Assembly: GCF_029227915.1 (NCBI RefSeq)
Contig: NC_079878.1
Span: 9,672,001-9,736,000 of the forward strand
Reading direction: 5' to 3'
DNA: 64,000 nt
DNA from: Hydractinia symbiolongicarpus
Taxonomy: Eukaryota; Cnidaria; Hydrozoa; Anthoathecata; Hydractiniidae
A program made the translations under genes and the position numbers. This document shows positions 35,401-46,680 of the stretch, piece by piece. The notes beneath the pieces are model-generated. The model did no database searches. It was given only the letters and a program-made list of their open reading frames with translations, and was not told the DNA's origin. Within the stretch, counting starts at the first letter, position 1. The number at the start of each line of letters is the position of its first letter.

Positions 35401-38400
35401 TCTTTAAACATAAAAAAATACACACCTATCATAGACTCCTCTAAAACTATCTGAAAACAAGTATGAAAATAATTCCTGTGATCGTAAACTATGTCGTACA
35501 ACTTCAGTTAAATGTGCAAGTTCGGTGTTAATTCCATTCAATAAGTCTACAAAACTATCAATTAATGGTATCATAGCCTCGCCACCAGGTAGCTTTGTTA
35601 TACTTAACCAAGCATCTATAAAAAAGAAATCTTTGATTATTGCATGGCAAATTTTTTGTCATTGCACAAGTTACAGATAACATAATTTCTAGCTCTAGTA
35701 ATAATTCCAAAATCTTTATGTCAATTTTGTTATTTAAAATGTTAAATGCGAAAATGTTTAGATGTTAATAATTTTGGACACAAGGTTTGTCCAAAATGAA
35801 TTTGTGTATAGCTTATTCGATTTTGTGTCATTATTTAGAAGAAATGGCAGACTAATGCTGCTTTCAAATTAAAAATACCTGTCTGAATAAGAGGTTCAAT
35901 CACAGCTTTTTGAATGATTGTAAGTTGTTGTTGAAATAATCTTTCGCCACGAGCAAACTTGTAAATGGGTTCGAGTGTACTACCACTTCCAAATCTAAAA
36001 GGGAATTATTTTTGTGCTTTTGTAATTACATAATAATCTATAAGAGGGAGGGGGTAAACAATTGAATTAATCGAATTCAATTTGCTGATTTCAATAGATT
36101 GCATTATACAAAGTTTGTATGTTTCCAGCACATTTGGACTTATTGATTTTGTTTTTTAAAAAAGTTAGTTGCTTCAACTTTTATCAATTAAATTGAAGAT
36201 TGTCAACCAATTGTTTGAACATAAACACGTAGTAAAATGTAGTAATTGATGAGCAACTGTAGGACATAAAACATCATTCAGGTTTACAAAAAATTGTTTA
36301 GTGACTGGATGTAGGACAAGGCTCTCTGGAATGCTAAAGTGAAAAAATATAAAGACAGGTATGAGAAGAAAAAAGCATGTAAAAAAATCGGTTCAAATTT
36401 AATATTATAGGTACAGTTTTTGTTCAAACTGCAGGCAACAACAACAACAACAGTTCACCGTTTACACTCTCTAATGACATTTGTATAAATGTTGCTGTCA
36501 ATTTAAACAATAATAAAAAGAAATAACAAGGTTTTTTATATGACAAATATATATTTTCAACAAACTTTCCGTGGTAATGAACCACTTTGATAACATCAAT
36601 ATGTGCAAAGGCTAACATATGATACTTCTACCAAACAGTGTATGTTCAAGAATCACTATAGACTGTCCAGCGGTATAGTCTTTTACTTTCAAGTAAGTCA
36701 GAGATACCCAAATACACTCCGGTACCAAATATGTATTCGAAAAAAAATCAAGTCAGGGGGGTTACAGGGGGGTTACAAATCCAAACTTTAAAATTATAAG
36801 TCTTTCTTAATAACAATTTTTAAGAACAATGACCAAAATATTACAAATCAAGTTTTGATTTTGTTTTTATTCTCAATATGACTTTAGCAAATTGAATTCA
36901 TTGAATCTGTTATTAGTGCTTAAACCAGACAAACTAATAACCAACAACATCCTTAAAGGAGATAAGAATCTCCCCTTTTTTAATGTGCAGCTTAAATGCC
37001 TGCTCAAAAGATCACCCAGATCAAAATTAAATTTTTTTGATACCTCAGATTATATCTAAAAAATATAAAACCATCCGAGTACACGTACCTTTCAGTAATA
37101 CATGCAAATGAAAAGTCATTTGATGCTAAGCACTTAACAACTTCATTCTAAAAAAAGAAATTAAGACTATCAATCCCAACTCTCATAATGAACACCACCA
37201 CCACCCATAAAACTGTAAAAAATTAAAATTGTAAAGTTAGTAAAGTTCTCAATTTGTATTATTGTTTGGACTGTTCTGTATTTTATATAATAAAAAAAAT
37301 CACAGCACTTTTATCCCTTAAGAAAAATAAATTTTTTATCAAGTGTAACTCAAGTTATTTAATCAGTGCGCGTTTAGTTTCCTCGTTGGATATTTTACTC
37401 TGGCAAGTTGGTATGCTAATTTTTCATCATGTACTACATTAATCAATTTATCAATTCTACGTCAAAATTGTATATTTCATTGTTTAATAGAAGAAGTGTA
37501 AAACAAAAAAAATATCAAATATAAAACCTTTATAATAACTCTCTGTTTAAAAAAACATCAGAGAAATCCTAAGTTTGTAAAACTCTTAATATTCAGTTAA
37601 CGTAAGTAAATCTTTTCCCCTAACTTTTTTAAGAAATCTTATTTATTGCATTTTAGCTCTCTTTTATAGTGCGCAAAATTTTAATGTTGAAAGGTGATAG
37701 AACTGATAGAGGGAGCATGAAGGTGATTTTTATAGAAGGTGTGGAAAGCGCAAGGTGGCTTAAAAAGAAGTGGTACCCTGTTTATGAACCGTGTATTTTA
37801 AAGAGTTATTACATCCATTTAATTATATTTAATTGTTGACGTACCTTATCAAAGTGCGTTAATTTCCGCAGCTGAATATCAATAAAATTGGGGGCACTAG
37901 ATCCATCAGGACTTCGCTTTGATCGCCTTGACAATCTCCATCGACCTTCTGATTTCTTTTTATCAGCTGCTATTTTTATGATTGGATCAGAAACAGATCG
38001 ATCAACCTTTTGGCTACAACAAAAGATGAATTATTGTTTATTCTGACAGTCAAACATCAAAGTTTGGCAGTCAAAAAAAGCTTTATTTCAGAAACAAAAA
38101 TCTTGAAAATACATATTTAAATAAAAATTAAGAAATTAGAAGTTTAACAACAACTTTTACCTTGCAATGTCACCAGAAAAGAAGACTTCAGTCTTTTTTC
38201 TTTCTATGTCACCAAGAAAAAGAGAGAAGTTTCTTCCAGCTGCAACATCCCAAACCCTTGATTCAGCTAAGACCTAATAACAGAGAAGAAATGTCATAAA
38301 AATACTGTGGCTTTAAAACAGAATATAAAAATTTTAATATATATACATATATATTAACCTTCACTTTTTTTGGTGTGGGTATCACTGTTTTGTTCTGTGC

Positions 38401-41400
38401 AAGTTGACCAAACGTATTATCACCCCAACCATAAACCTAAATCAAAATGTTTTCCAAACATTCGAATAAATAGCAACAAAAGTGACTAAAAGGGGAACTG
38501 ATAAGTTGTAGTTTTTAAATTTTAATACAATAAGTCCTTGTAGGACATTCAATTTAAGAGTTTTGGGACTCAAATACATATATTTATCTAAGTAAACCTT
38601 TTTTCCTCACATTAATACTATAAAATACAAAAAAATACATAGCTTTTATAATATTTCAGATGAGATAGAAAGGTTAAATTTGCTAGCCTGATGTCTACCA
38701 TTTTCCTTATTTATGTTTTAATTGAAATAACAAAGTATGAACATGTGCTAATTTGAATCAGATTTAATTTTACTTTTTTAAGGACAGATGGTATATAGTA
38801 TATAGTCATTAGTATGAAATTCTCAAAAATTACATATGCTGTAAGTTCAGACAAAGCAAAACTTATCTAAAGTGTCACATCAATATATTTTTAAAAAAAT
38901 CTCAGAAGGTTACTGCCCTCTGTTTAATTTTGTTAATTTTAGTAACATAACAGAGGTGATTTACCTGCCCATGTATATTAACAGCAAGTGTGTGATATGA
39001 ACCAGCAGCTATATAAACTATTTGTTTACCAGACAGCTTTTTTATCACCATTGGCTCCAACCTAAACATTGGTTAGTGTTAAAACGTTATTTCAAGAATT
39101 ATAAACGTTAAATATGGGCTGAAATAAGGATTGTTCTTATAACAGTATAATACACTATATTGTACAGCCTGTGAATACAAAGTGCTGAGAGTTGACACGA
39201 TAGTGCTGATGTTTCCCAAAGACAAGGAACATTCTACTGACCTACAACAAATATTAGTTTTGAAAATATTAACACTTATCTGTTCAGTCATTTTTTTTTC
39301 ACATTGCTCAGTTTTTAAAGTTGTATATAGTAAGCTCATGTAGTGTTCAAGAGCAAAATTAAAGTACAAAAAATATGACCCTTCTCCCTGTACTTATTGT
39401 ATACAATACACTATATTGTACAGCCCTGTGAATACAAAGTGCTGAGAGTTGGCACGATAGTGCTGATGTTTCCCAAAGACCAGTAAAATTCTACTGACCT
39501 ACAAGGAATATTAATTTTGAAAATATTAACACTTATCTGTTCAGTCATTGTCATTGATGTCGTGAACAAGCAAGTTTATTCTACGTTTCAACAGCTGTAA
39601 TCAACGGGCAATGATCGTAATCATCTTTGGCTATTTATTATTTGAAGGGATAATTAGAGGATCAAAATTAACCAATCAGATCACAGCAATTAAAGTAATT
39701 AACTTTTTCACGGACCCAGATGGAAACATTAGATTGATTAAAATCTTTCCTTTTTCTAAAAGATTGCTTTATGTTACGTTTCTTTTTTTAAAAGTCCGCT
39801 TTTTGTTATGTTTGTCCCGAACCATTTTTGCACTTTTTCAAAAATGTTTACTTTCCGAACTGCGGGTAACCATATTTCTGGAAGTTGAAAGGAAGTACTA
39901 TTGGTATGACTATTTCTGTCTACACTATTTATGGTTTCTTTTACTTTTCTTGCTGTACAACCAGACTCTCGGTCTATGATCTTTTTATTGTCCCAGTCAA
40001 TAACATATATTCTCTTTAACTCTGGGGATTTAAATTAAAGTGTACCTCAACTGATATCTTTTACAGACGTGTTACTTTTCCTATTTATTGACAACCTAGA
40101 TTTTGTTTTCCTTAGAGCAGCAAAGTCAATTTTTCAAAGTCTGAAAATAACTCAAGAAGCTGATTCTATGTAACAGATTAAAATTGAGTAAAGTGGTTTT
40201 CCTTTGTTTACAGCAAACAAAGTATTAACACTTTATTTGAAAAATGAAAAGCTTTTCATGTCAATAAATAAATACACTTCTTCTAAGAGTTTTTTTTAAA
40301 ATTACAGGAAACTTTGTGTACCATACTACCTATGTGCAATATACGGACCATTTTAGCGGCAATAACAAATATTCTGGAGCAATTCGACAAAGCGAAATAA
40401 TTTTCCACATCCTTTAAAACAAAGTCAGCAAAGTTGTAAAGAAGTTTTTTTAGCACACTGACCTTGGCACACATATAGGGAGGCATAAAAGCTATCTTTA
40501 AATCAATGTAGCTCTGCTTTCAGGTCTGCAATGTTGAATGCTGACATAAATTCACAGGGCTTTTGTATATTTTTTATAACATTATCAGAAGTACAACATC
40601 TAACAATAATCCCAAAATATTAAAATATTATATTTTTTATAAGAAACTTAAACAAGTATCTAGTTCCAAAAGTTTCTTATTTTTAATCTTGAATAACCAT
40701 GTTTTAAGTTCTAAATACTCTTTTTTGTTTCTTAATTCTTTTGTTCAAGCAATAGGTTTTTACTTTCCTGTAAATCAACAAAACATGAAATATAAAATAA
40801 CTATAAACTAGTTGCCAATTTCTTACTTTTAAATTAGTCAAAACAATTCAGAACTAAATGTTTCTTATATTCTAAGCACTCTACATATAGGTTTCTTGTA
40901 GGTTTCTTATAACAAAACCTGAAGCAAGGCTATCAATAAGAAAATAACACCAGAGCAATGAATCCCTCGCTCAAGGTTACAATAATTTACACTGGGCGAG
41001 CAATCTGAATAAATAGAATAAGTTTATATCCGCATCTTTTATTACAAAATCTATGTGAGATGAATTTATATTGCCCAGCCGAACAAAATATTTGTGGAAC
41101 TGGGGGAACAATTAATATCTCAGCTAGTTTCTTACTTCTCAAAATTGGGTGAGCGTTTGAGTGAGCAAAGGCAATTTAGGCCTGCTGAAGGTAGTCTTAA
41201 CTAAAATAAAATAAACAAACCTCTCCATTACATCACCATGTCCTAACTGACCATAAGCATTTTCTCCCCAACTCCAGACTTCGGTTGACAAGACTGTTTC
41301 TAAGCTACCCATATTAGTTTCGTCTTCACTTTTTAAGCGGCCCAAACTTGGATCAGAGGCGATTACATCATCAGTTAAATTAAAACTATGTAAAGTCACT

Positions 41401-43593
41401 AGGCTGTCATTGTCTTGATTATTTTGTCCAAATAAAGATTTCTTGCCAAGAAAAAGTCCATCAGTTTCATCATTTAGGGAAACATCACTTGTGTTATTAT
41501 TTTCAGCTTGTGAAATTGAAAATGTTGTTTCATTTATGTTATCGTCATTATTTATTAAAGACAATTCGGGTGTACAAAATTTTGTTGAGTCAGCTGTGTT
41601 AACTGAATCAGGTATTTTTGGTGTACTTGTCTCGTCATTATTACTTGAAACATTTCCTTCAGGGGATAGTCTCATATCAACAGCTGAATAATACTGTGAG
41701 GACACCATAGAGGGCACATCAGCAGAACTAGAAGAACTCTCATCACTATGCACAAAGGTTTTAGAAGTCTGTTTATGGTATGTTAAGTTCTCAAGCAGGA
41801 ATGCATTTTTTAGACCTTTCTCTTTTATATGGTGAAGATCAATCTCTGAAGTGGATACAGCTAAAGAAAAAACTGTGTACACAAATATATAATATAAATA
41901 TATTATTATTTACATGTAGGAAAAAACCCTTCTAAAAGCCTTAATAAGCAAAAAAATGAATGCCAAAAAAAAAAAGAATGCAGAATTACTGATTTCAAAT
42001 TTGCTTGGACTCCACTTTTTTAAATAATGATAAATCTTTTATACCTCTTAAACAAAACAGTAGACATCAGTGGTTGCTATTCACACTCTTTATTTCCATA
42101 ATTTCAATAAAACTGTGCCCATTAATAATTTTTTATTTTGCGTTTTACATAAGTCTCATTTACAAACTTTGATTTTATAATCTTTTCTTAATAAAATAAG
42201 GCTATCTAAGGTAATTTATAGTATATCAACCCTATTATTTAAAGAAACACATTTTCCTTTTGTTTACCTTTTATTTGTGTTTGATTTCATGTTGGTTTTA
42301 ATCATTTAAGACATTTACTCACTAATTTTATTTTAGACCTAATTTATACCTGATTGGTTGAAATTGTTCAACAACAATTACGATAAGGACTGCATAAACA
42401 TAATTTTTGAAAACACAGACATTCAATTTAAACAAATATTTAACTCAGCTGTGCCATACTATTACTTAACTCAAGTAGATAAAAGCAATGCATGCAATAT
42501 CTGCTTTTAATTATTATGCACTTTTAAGTATGAAAAAATGTCATGCCAATAAAAAAGGGAATAAAATATTATGAATTGTATATGTATATTATTTGTTTGA
42601 TAACGTACCTTTTCCCTCTTTTTTAGAATATGCTGCACCATGGGAATCTAACTCTGTATCAGAGTGTGAGCGATACATTTGTGAATCTTCACCACAGCTA
42701 AAAAATGTACTTTGCAGGAATGGGACTCTAGATGTATCTGCACTTCTTCTATTTTGAAGTTCTGAATAATATGTACTTGATATTGATGCAGTCCGGTAAT
42801 CTGGACTTTGAATGTTAAATTGAGCATCTTCATCATCATCTTGAGTAACAACAACAGAATGGAATGAACCACACACAACCTTTACAGCTTTTTTATTACG
42901 CAAACCTCTAACGAGGGTTGGTACGGTGCATTCCTCTAATTTATTTCCATGGCCCATTCCCAAACCTTTTCCCCAAGACCAGAGTATACCCCTCGAATCA
43001 ATGGTAATGGTAAAGAGTTCAGCACATGATACTTCCCTAATACAGGTACTTAACTTGTTTTTGGAAGCTTGGTCAATAGTGAGACTTGCCTTACATAATG
43101 GTGGAAAATTTACTTTTGTCGGTGTTGTAAAAACTCCCTTTGCACCAAGACCACATTGCCCTGCTCTAGAATCTCCCCAACAAAGTAAAGTACCATCATA
43201 GCAGACTATTGCATTATGACGAGCTCCACATGACATATGTTTGACATCAATATCAGCAAACTGCTGAACCAAAGACAGCCCACTCCTTTTACTTCTATCA
43301 CCCAGTCCAAGTTGGCCATAGTCATTAGAACCCTCGGAAAAAAGTTGCTTCTGTGCAGTCAAAACCAGGGCATGTTCACCTCCTAATGCAACTGCTGTTA
43401 CATTTAAAAAAGAAAACAAAGAGCAAACATTTGGAACATCTTGCTCTAATCTAAACAAATGAGTGTTTGATCCCTGACAGGATGTTTCCAACTTATTCTT
43501 TATAAATATCTGCTTTTCTTGATTTGTAATTTCTCTTACAGATATTTCAACTTTCTCACTATCATCTGATGGGACCTCATTGACACTACTCAT
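17439..43593 (-). CDS. ALS2: Alsin (ALS2), Rab5/Rac guanine exchange factor, 31 coding exons
   Basis: Exons in order: 43593-42609, 41860-41221, 39061-38965, 38436-38359, 38273-38161, 38013-37845, 37147-37089, 35994-35879, 35615-35426, 34449-34392, 33425-33333, 32968-32837, 32563-32435, 32193-32120, 31951-31885, 30558-30494, 30008-29865, 29145-29080, 28225-28124, 27674-27510, 26932-26821, 26419-26342, 20936-20788, 20497-20230, 19810-19653, 18940-18692, 18489-18447, 18351-18226, 17940-17852, 17743-17647, 17480-17439. All phases agree and the sum is 1,650 residues (human 1,657). RCC1-like repeats ([33 protein letters not shown]) lie about 70-600, DH about 695-905, PH about 911-1021 ([21 protein letters not shown]). 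MORN repeats lie about 1045-1290 ([34 protein letters not shown]) and VPS9 about 1384-1650 ([29 protein letters not shown]). Alsin activates Rab5 on endosomes through VPS9. The true start may lie in an upstream exon. Confidence 0.95.
18505..18645 (+). repeat. Dispersed short element, family B copy 1
   Basis: It carries GTCTGCCTGTTAAGAAAAATGG, then CACACAAAATGCAGTAAATA, then a CCCGTGGATTTATTCACGGG hairpin and GACTAGT. The same ordered blocks recur at 19090, 23985, 30975 and 34225. It overlaps ALS2 intronic DNA next to the short exon 27. Confidence 0.75.
19090..19210 (+). repeat. Dispersed short element, family B copy 2
   Basis: It contains GTCCGCCTGTCTGTCACGAAA, AAATGGTAGC, the hairpin ACCCGCGGATTTTTCCACGGG and GACTAGTATT. 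Same orientation as copy 1 and about 590 bp from it, in ALS2 intron 25. Confidence 0.75.
23128..23616 (+). CDS. Unknown single-exon protein with zinc-ribbon-like CxxC pair, nested in ALS2
   Basis: An uninterrupted 162-codon frame with ATG at 23128 and stop TAA at 23614-23616; AATAAA overlaps the stop. The N-terminal half is very basic ([20 protein letters not shown]). The middle contains [15 protein letters not shown] and then [12 protein letters not shown], that is C-x2-C ... C-x2-C, which could bind one zinc. The C-terminus is acidic and helical ([20 protein letters not shown]) and ends [10 protein letters not shown] do not recognise the family. Composition and codon use look coding, and the frame is much longer than nearby intronic frames. 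It lies antisense within ALS2 intron 22, so its expression must come from its own promoter. A retrocopy of a multi-exon gene is possible. RNA/DNA binding is a guess from charge and zinc motif only. Confidence 0.72.
   Translation: MSVSQQNGDQVLWPANKQTSVAKKETKKPKSEKQKKKFTYDNERVFQTALKYYNSRWQKQAKKNKKQPDPNKQEIYVEKIGMNITQSSGIDCKRCGDNLTGMKYFVNKNKPEDVLCQGCLGRKLKKEVGIDEERILEEMKWLQEKDLLPEHMVNPKNQWTFE
23985..24105 (+). repeat. Dispersed short element, family B copy 3 (diverged)
   Basis: It shows TTGCTGTTTGTCTGTCTTTG followed by GCGACAGATGGATTTCCCGC and CATGGGCTT. The block order matches family B but the hairpin has decayed. Located downstream of the nested gene. Confidence 0.5.
26713..26842 (-). repeat. 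Five-copy 26 bp tandem repeat spanning ALS2 exon 21 end and splice donor
   Basis: Five consecutive 26 bp units lie at 26817-26842, 26791-26816, 26765-26790, 26739-26764 and 26713-26738. Read on the minus strand each unit is close to GTTCTTYYAAAATCGACTTG followed by CTTTAA. The unit at 26817-26842 holds the last 22 coding bases of ALS2 exon 21 and the start of its GTAAGT donor. The other four lie in the intron. The unit at 26713-26738 still has GTAA; the middle three have lost the GT. Confidence 0.9.
29699..29776 (-). other. Candidate unproductive (poison) exon in ALS2 intron 17
   Basis: Between exons 17 and 18 a 78 bp segment has a good acceptor (TTTGTAACAG) and donor (GTATGC) and is open in the arriving frame. 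When joined to exon 18, the TG at its end plus A makes a TGA stop. Direct joining of exon 17 to 18 gives the conserved alsin sequence, so the segment is not part of the main product. Confidence 0.3.
30975..31075 (-). repeat. Dispersed short element, family B copy 4
   Basis: On the minus strand it reads GTTGTCTGTCTGTTTGTGCC, CAAAATGGTACC, ACAAACAAAATGCGGTAAAT and GGCTAGTAATT. It keeps the order of family B but lacks the perfect CCCGTGG hairpin. In ALS2 intron 15. Confidence 0.65.
32177..32234 (-). repeat. Two-copy 29 bp tandem duplication containing the ALS2 exon 14 acceptor
   Basis: Units at 32177-32205 and 32206-32234 differ by one base. Each, on the minus strand, carries TGTTTTCTTTAGTTT, so the branch/pyrimidine tract and AG are duplicated. 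Exon 14 (from 32193) uses the copy nearer the coding sequence. Use of the other AG would add 29 bases and shift frame. Confidence 0.88.
34225..34370 (-). repeat. Dispersed short element, family B copy 5, with GACA microsatellite
   Basis: On the minus strand it reads CTCTATAATAATAGCTGTTG, then a (GTCT)n run (about 34319-34345), AAACACAAAATGCAATATAT, and a GTGGATGTTTTTCACGGGCT hairpin followed by GACTTGT. This is the best-preserved head-to-tail copy of family B. In ALS2 intron 10. Confidence 0.75.
39151..39292. repeat. Direct repeat, copy 1, ALS2 intron 2
   Basis: About 142 bp from TACACTATATTGTACAGC to TTATCTGTTCAGTCATT. It recurs with few changes at 39407-39549, offset about 256 bp. No terminal inverted repeats are evident. 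Confidence 0.85.
39407..39549. repeat. Direct repeat, copy 2, ALS2 intron 2
   Basis: Second copy of the 39151-39292 sequence, sharing GTGAATACAAAGTGCTGAGA and GATAGTGCTGATGTTTCCCA. The 114 bp between the copies is unique, so this is a spaced direct duplication. Confidence 0.85.
40928..41182 (+). mobile_element. Miniature inverted-repeat element, family A copy 2
   Basis: It starts GGCTATCAATAAG, the terminal sequence of the copy at 1386-1747, and follows that copy in order through CAAGGTTACAATAA, GTGAGATGAATT, CTCAGCTAGTTT and AAAATTGGG. The right terminus is decayed (AATTTAGGCC). It lies in ALS2 intron 2, ending about 38 bp from the exon 2 donor. Confidence 0.75.
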
Positions 43594-44986
43594 AATGGTA
43601 CATATTACACATTCATTGTATACGTGAACCTACAAAAACAATTGTGAAAAGCCATTATTAACCCTTCCTTCCGTAATATTAAAGGTTACCTACTACGTCA
43701 AAAAACTTTTTCGTATATCACAATGTTAAACTATTATATACAGAATTTAATAATTATTTTGCATACTTCGTTAATAATAACTTAAAAATATTGCATTCTT
43801 AATATTGCATTTTTATGAAATGTGCTACCTTTGGCAGTATAAAACTGCTGGTTCTCTGTTGGTTACTTCATAATATAGGTGGTTCTCTGGTGGTTACTTC
43901 GAAATACTGCTGGTTCTTACTTTTAATAAAATAGATTTTGACTCATGAAGAATTAGGAGGTCTACTACTGTCTTTTACTAAGTCTATGACTCTGCTACAT
44001 GACAAGGCGTATACCATCAGTGTAAAATGTTCAGAGCTATAAATGTTGTGTATAGTAAAAAGAAATAAAAAAATTACTTGCAAGGCTCCTCTTGGAATAG
44101 GATGTTAGGAATAACAAAATGTTATATTATTGTATAAATATTGTACAAAGTTTAAGGCAAAACAGTGATTTCTATTCTAAATCACTGTTTTGCCATTATT
44201 GTTGAAAAAATCACTTGTCACTTTTTATCATTTCTTTTGATTGAACTTGTAAAGTTGTTTATTAAAACCAGAAATAATTTTAATGACGTTTTAACTAGTA
44301 CAAAGCATTTCAAAACAGAACAAGCATTTGACATCTTACATATTATTGGGCTAGACAACAATTTACCAAGCAACACTGCCTAATTTACTGAGAAGTCACC
44401 CCAAAAATGCCACTGTGTAGGTGACCAGGAGAAAATTTTCATCACAAAACAAAAAAAGCTATTCAGCAAGCATGAATTTTCACAATAATTCACTAGTCAA
44501 GAAATCGCCAGACGACATGCAGAGAAGAATTAGCTGCAGACACAATGCTGCCTATCAGGAGATTTGGCAAGTTAAAACTAGTTAAAGAGAGAGGTTAATT
44601 CCCAACCCTATTTAACTTTTGCCATTGCATTGCCTAATATTTATTATTAATATCCAATTTTCTGCTGCCAAACTACAAGGTTGCAAAAATGTTCAAAAAA
44701 TTACCAGCTTCGGAGGCAGCCATTATAATTTTAACTATTTTGCTGACGTCAGCTTAAACAGCTTTGTTTTACCGAACTTGCTGTAATAAAGGCTGTAAGA
44801 TTTTTATTAAAAACATTTAATTTGAAACTGACCACGTTTAGAAATGGCGCATTTGTTTATAAGCTCCTAATCCGCATACAACACGAGAAAATTTAGTTTT
44901 ACATGCAGGAAGCTGGCTGGATACATTTTCCGCAAGTGATAAACGATTTATTTATAAGTATGTGCGTAATTTTGATACTATAAATA
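43594..44986. promoter_or_regulatory. Divergent upstream region of ALS2 and BOK, with palindromic CRE
   Basis: About 1.4 kb separates the two start codons. The 12 bp palindrome GCTGACGTCAGC at 44742-44753 contains a full CRE (TGACGTCA). On the minus strand an acceptor at 43630/43629 lies 36 bp upstream of the ALS2 ATG. A short ATGGCTGCCTCCGAAGCTG at 44723-44705 followed by GTAATT could be a first exon. The frame before the ATG is open and reads VHVYNECVICTI. Promoter role is inferred. Confidence 0.55.
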
Positions 44987-46010
44987 ATGAATGAGAGTCT
45001 TAAAGACTGGGGAGTTTTAGCTTATCATTATACACTGGTACGTTTAAAAGGTGCAATGAATTCTTCGTGTAAGAAAGATCAAAATGTAACAAGCGATAGT
45101 GTTATACAGGATGCAAAAACGTTATGTTCTGAGTACATTGACGATCGCCTTATCAGGTCAGGACTAAATTTAAAGCAAAGGAAAATAACTCCCGCTTCAT
45201 CATTAACGAGAGACGAGGACATGGTAAGTCGTAGTATAAATTTATCAACGAAGTCCTCCGAAAGACAGGTATCTTCAGAAGCTATTCAAATGTTGACTGA
45301 AAAACGTTTCGCTTCCGGAGGATGCGCTTTAACAATTGATGATTTATCAAAAGTTCTTCTTTACATTGGCGAAGTATTGGAGTTTCGACATGCCAGTGTG
45401 TATACAGATGTTCTACAACAATTAAATATTCGATCTCTTGGAGAAGTAAATTTACGTCGGGTTTATATGAATGTCGGAAAAGAAATTTTTGCGAAAGGAG
45501 TAGATTGGGCTAAAGTGGTCTCCTTATTTGCATTTGCTGGTGCATTGGCTGTAGATTGTGTTTTATGTGGCTCTTCTGTTTACATTCCGCGAATTAAAAA
45601 CTGGTCTGTGGAATATGTGGAAAACGAATTAACAGACTGGATAGTGGAACAGGGAGGTTGGGTGAGTTTCATGGAGTCATCTTATTTCACGTCAGAAAAT
45701 TTTAAAATTCGAAGTTTTTAATTGAGACCCGGTTTCGTAATTGAACGGACAAACGTACGTTTTTTATAAGAACCTAGTTTATAAGAACATCAAGGCCGAG
45801 ATGTTTCCATAAATTATAATCATAATTAAGAACGTTCTTAGTCTAAATTCTAAATCTATACCATTTCAGATTGGACTGTTTGATTACTTCACAGCACAGC
45901 AGAAAACATCCAGAACATCGAGTTACTTAATCTGGACATCGTCAGCCATCGTGTTACTCGTTAGTGTCGTCTTGGCTGCTACGCTAGCTATCAATTTTAG
46001 AACGCCGTAA
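44987..46010 (+). CDS. BOK: BOK-type Bcl-2 family protein, two exons
   Basis: Exon 1 is 44987-45661 (donor GTGAGT) and exon 2 is 45870-46010, giving 271 residues. A BH4-like region at about 39-60 (QDAKTLCSEYIDDRLIRSGL) matches BOK. The BH3 segment at about 119-134 reads LSKVLLYIGEVLEF. BH1 at about 171-191 reads GVDWAKVVSLFAFAGALAVD. BH2 at about 218-229 spans the intron (WIVEQGGW then IGLFD). A C-terminal membrane anchor lies at about 244-266. The intron position between the two halves of BH2 is the classical Bcl-2 family site. BOK is a multidomain effector that permeabilises mitochondrial or ER membranes in apoptosis. Variations: Glu replaces the usual Asp in BH3 and DWAK replaces NWGR in BH1, as BOK tolerates. 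BAX/BAK are less likely. Confidence 0.9.
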
Positions 46011-46680
46011 ATACACGTTGTTTTTTTTATAAGAAAACTGTTTGTTTTTTAACCTAGCCTTATTTTCCTAGAAAATGCCTAAATATAGGCTAAAATTTTC
46101 AAAAAAAATTCTAATTTTTATTTCCCTATTTTCTTTGTTTTTTTTATCGACAGCCATAGGATTATATAGTTATGTATTTTATTCGAGACATCTTTTATTT
46201 TTATTGAAAAGGACTTCTTGTCATTTTTAGGGTATAAATTTGTTAGGATGTATATTTAAAAAAAACGAAACTTGATTGTTTTGTATTTTAAAATTATGGG
46301 TATTTAGTAACTCTTAATATACATATCAAGGTCTCCAAAAATTTGATCTTAATACGTTGAGGCTGGGGATTTTCTTAAAAATTTTTAAGAATTTAAGGCT
46401 CTTTTTTTTATAAATTTTTTCTTATATCAAAAAACGTGTAGTATAGCATTTAACATTTTAAACTAACACGATGTATAATTTAACTTGGAATTTTTTATAA
46501 TTCGTTTCAGTTTTTGTTAAAAAAATAGATGTAGATTTTAAAAAGACGTTGTTTATATAATTTTGATATAAAATATTACATTAATGTATTTTTTATTTAT
46601 TATTCGACTCTTTTGTAAAAAATTGTCACACGTTTATGCCCTCCATCTCAATGAAGATTTTCAGGTAACTTTTAATTCGT
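46011..46680. other. Convergent intergenic region between BOK and ALDH6A1
   Basis: A 670 bp AT-rich spacer containing both 3' untranslated regions. The open frame at 46584-46952 (plus) is antisense to the last ALDH6A1 exon and is a shadow. Confidence 0.5.

Noticed and set aside
36240-36345. Possible extra ALS2 exon on the minus strand ([15 protein letters not shown])
   Set aside because: It has an AG acceptor but its length breaks phase with exon 8, whereas direct joining of exons 7 and 8 gives a clean [14 protein letters not shown] reading.
39611-39979. 122-codon open frame on the plus strand in ALS2 intron 2
   Set aside because: Hydrophobic, AT-driven composition with no recognisable motif and no splice or promoter context.
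41443-41691. Plus-strand frame opposite ALS2 exon 2
   Set aside because: Shadow of the 640 bp ALS2 coding exon.
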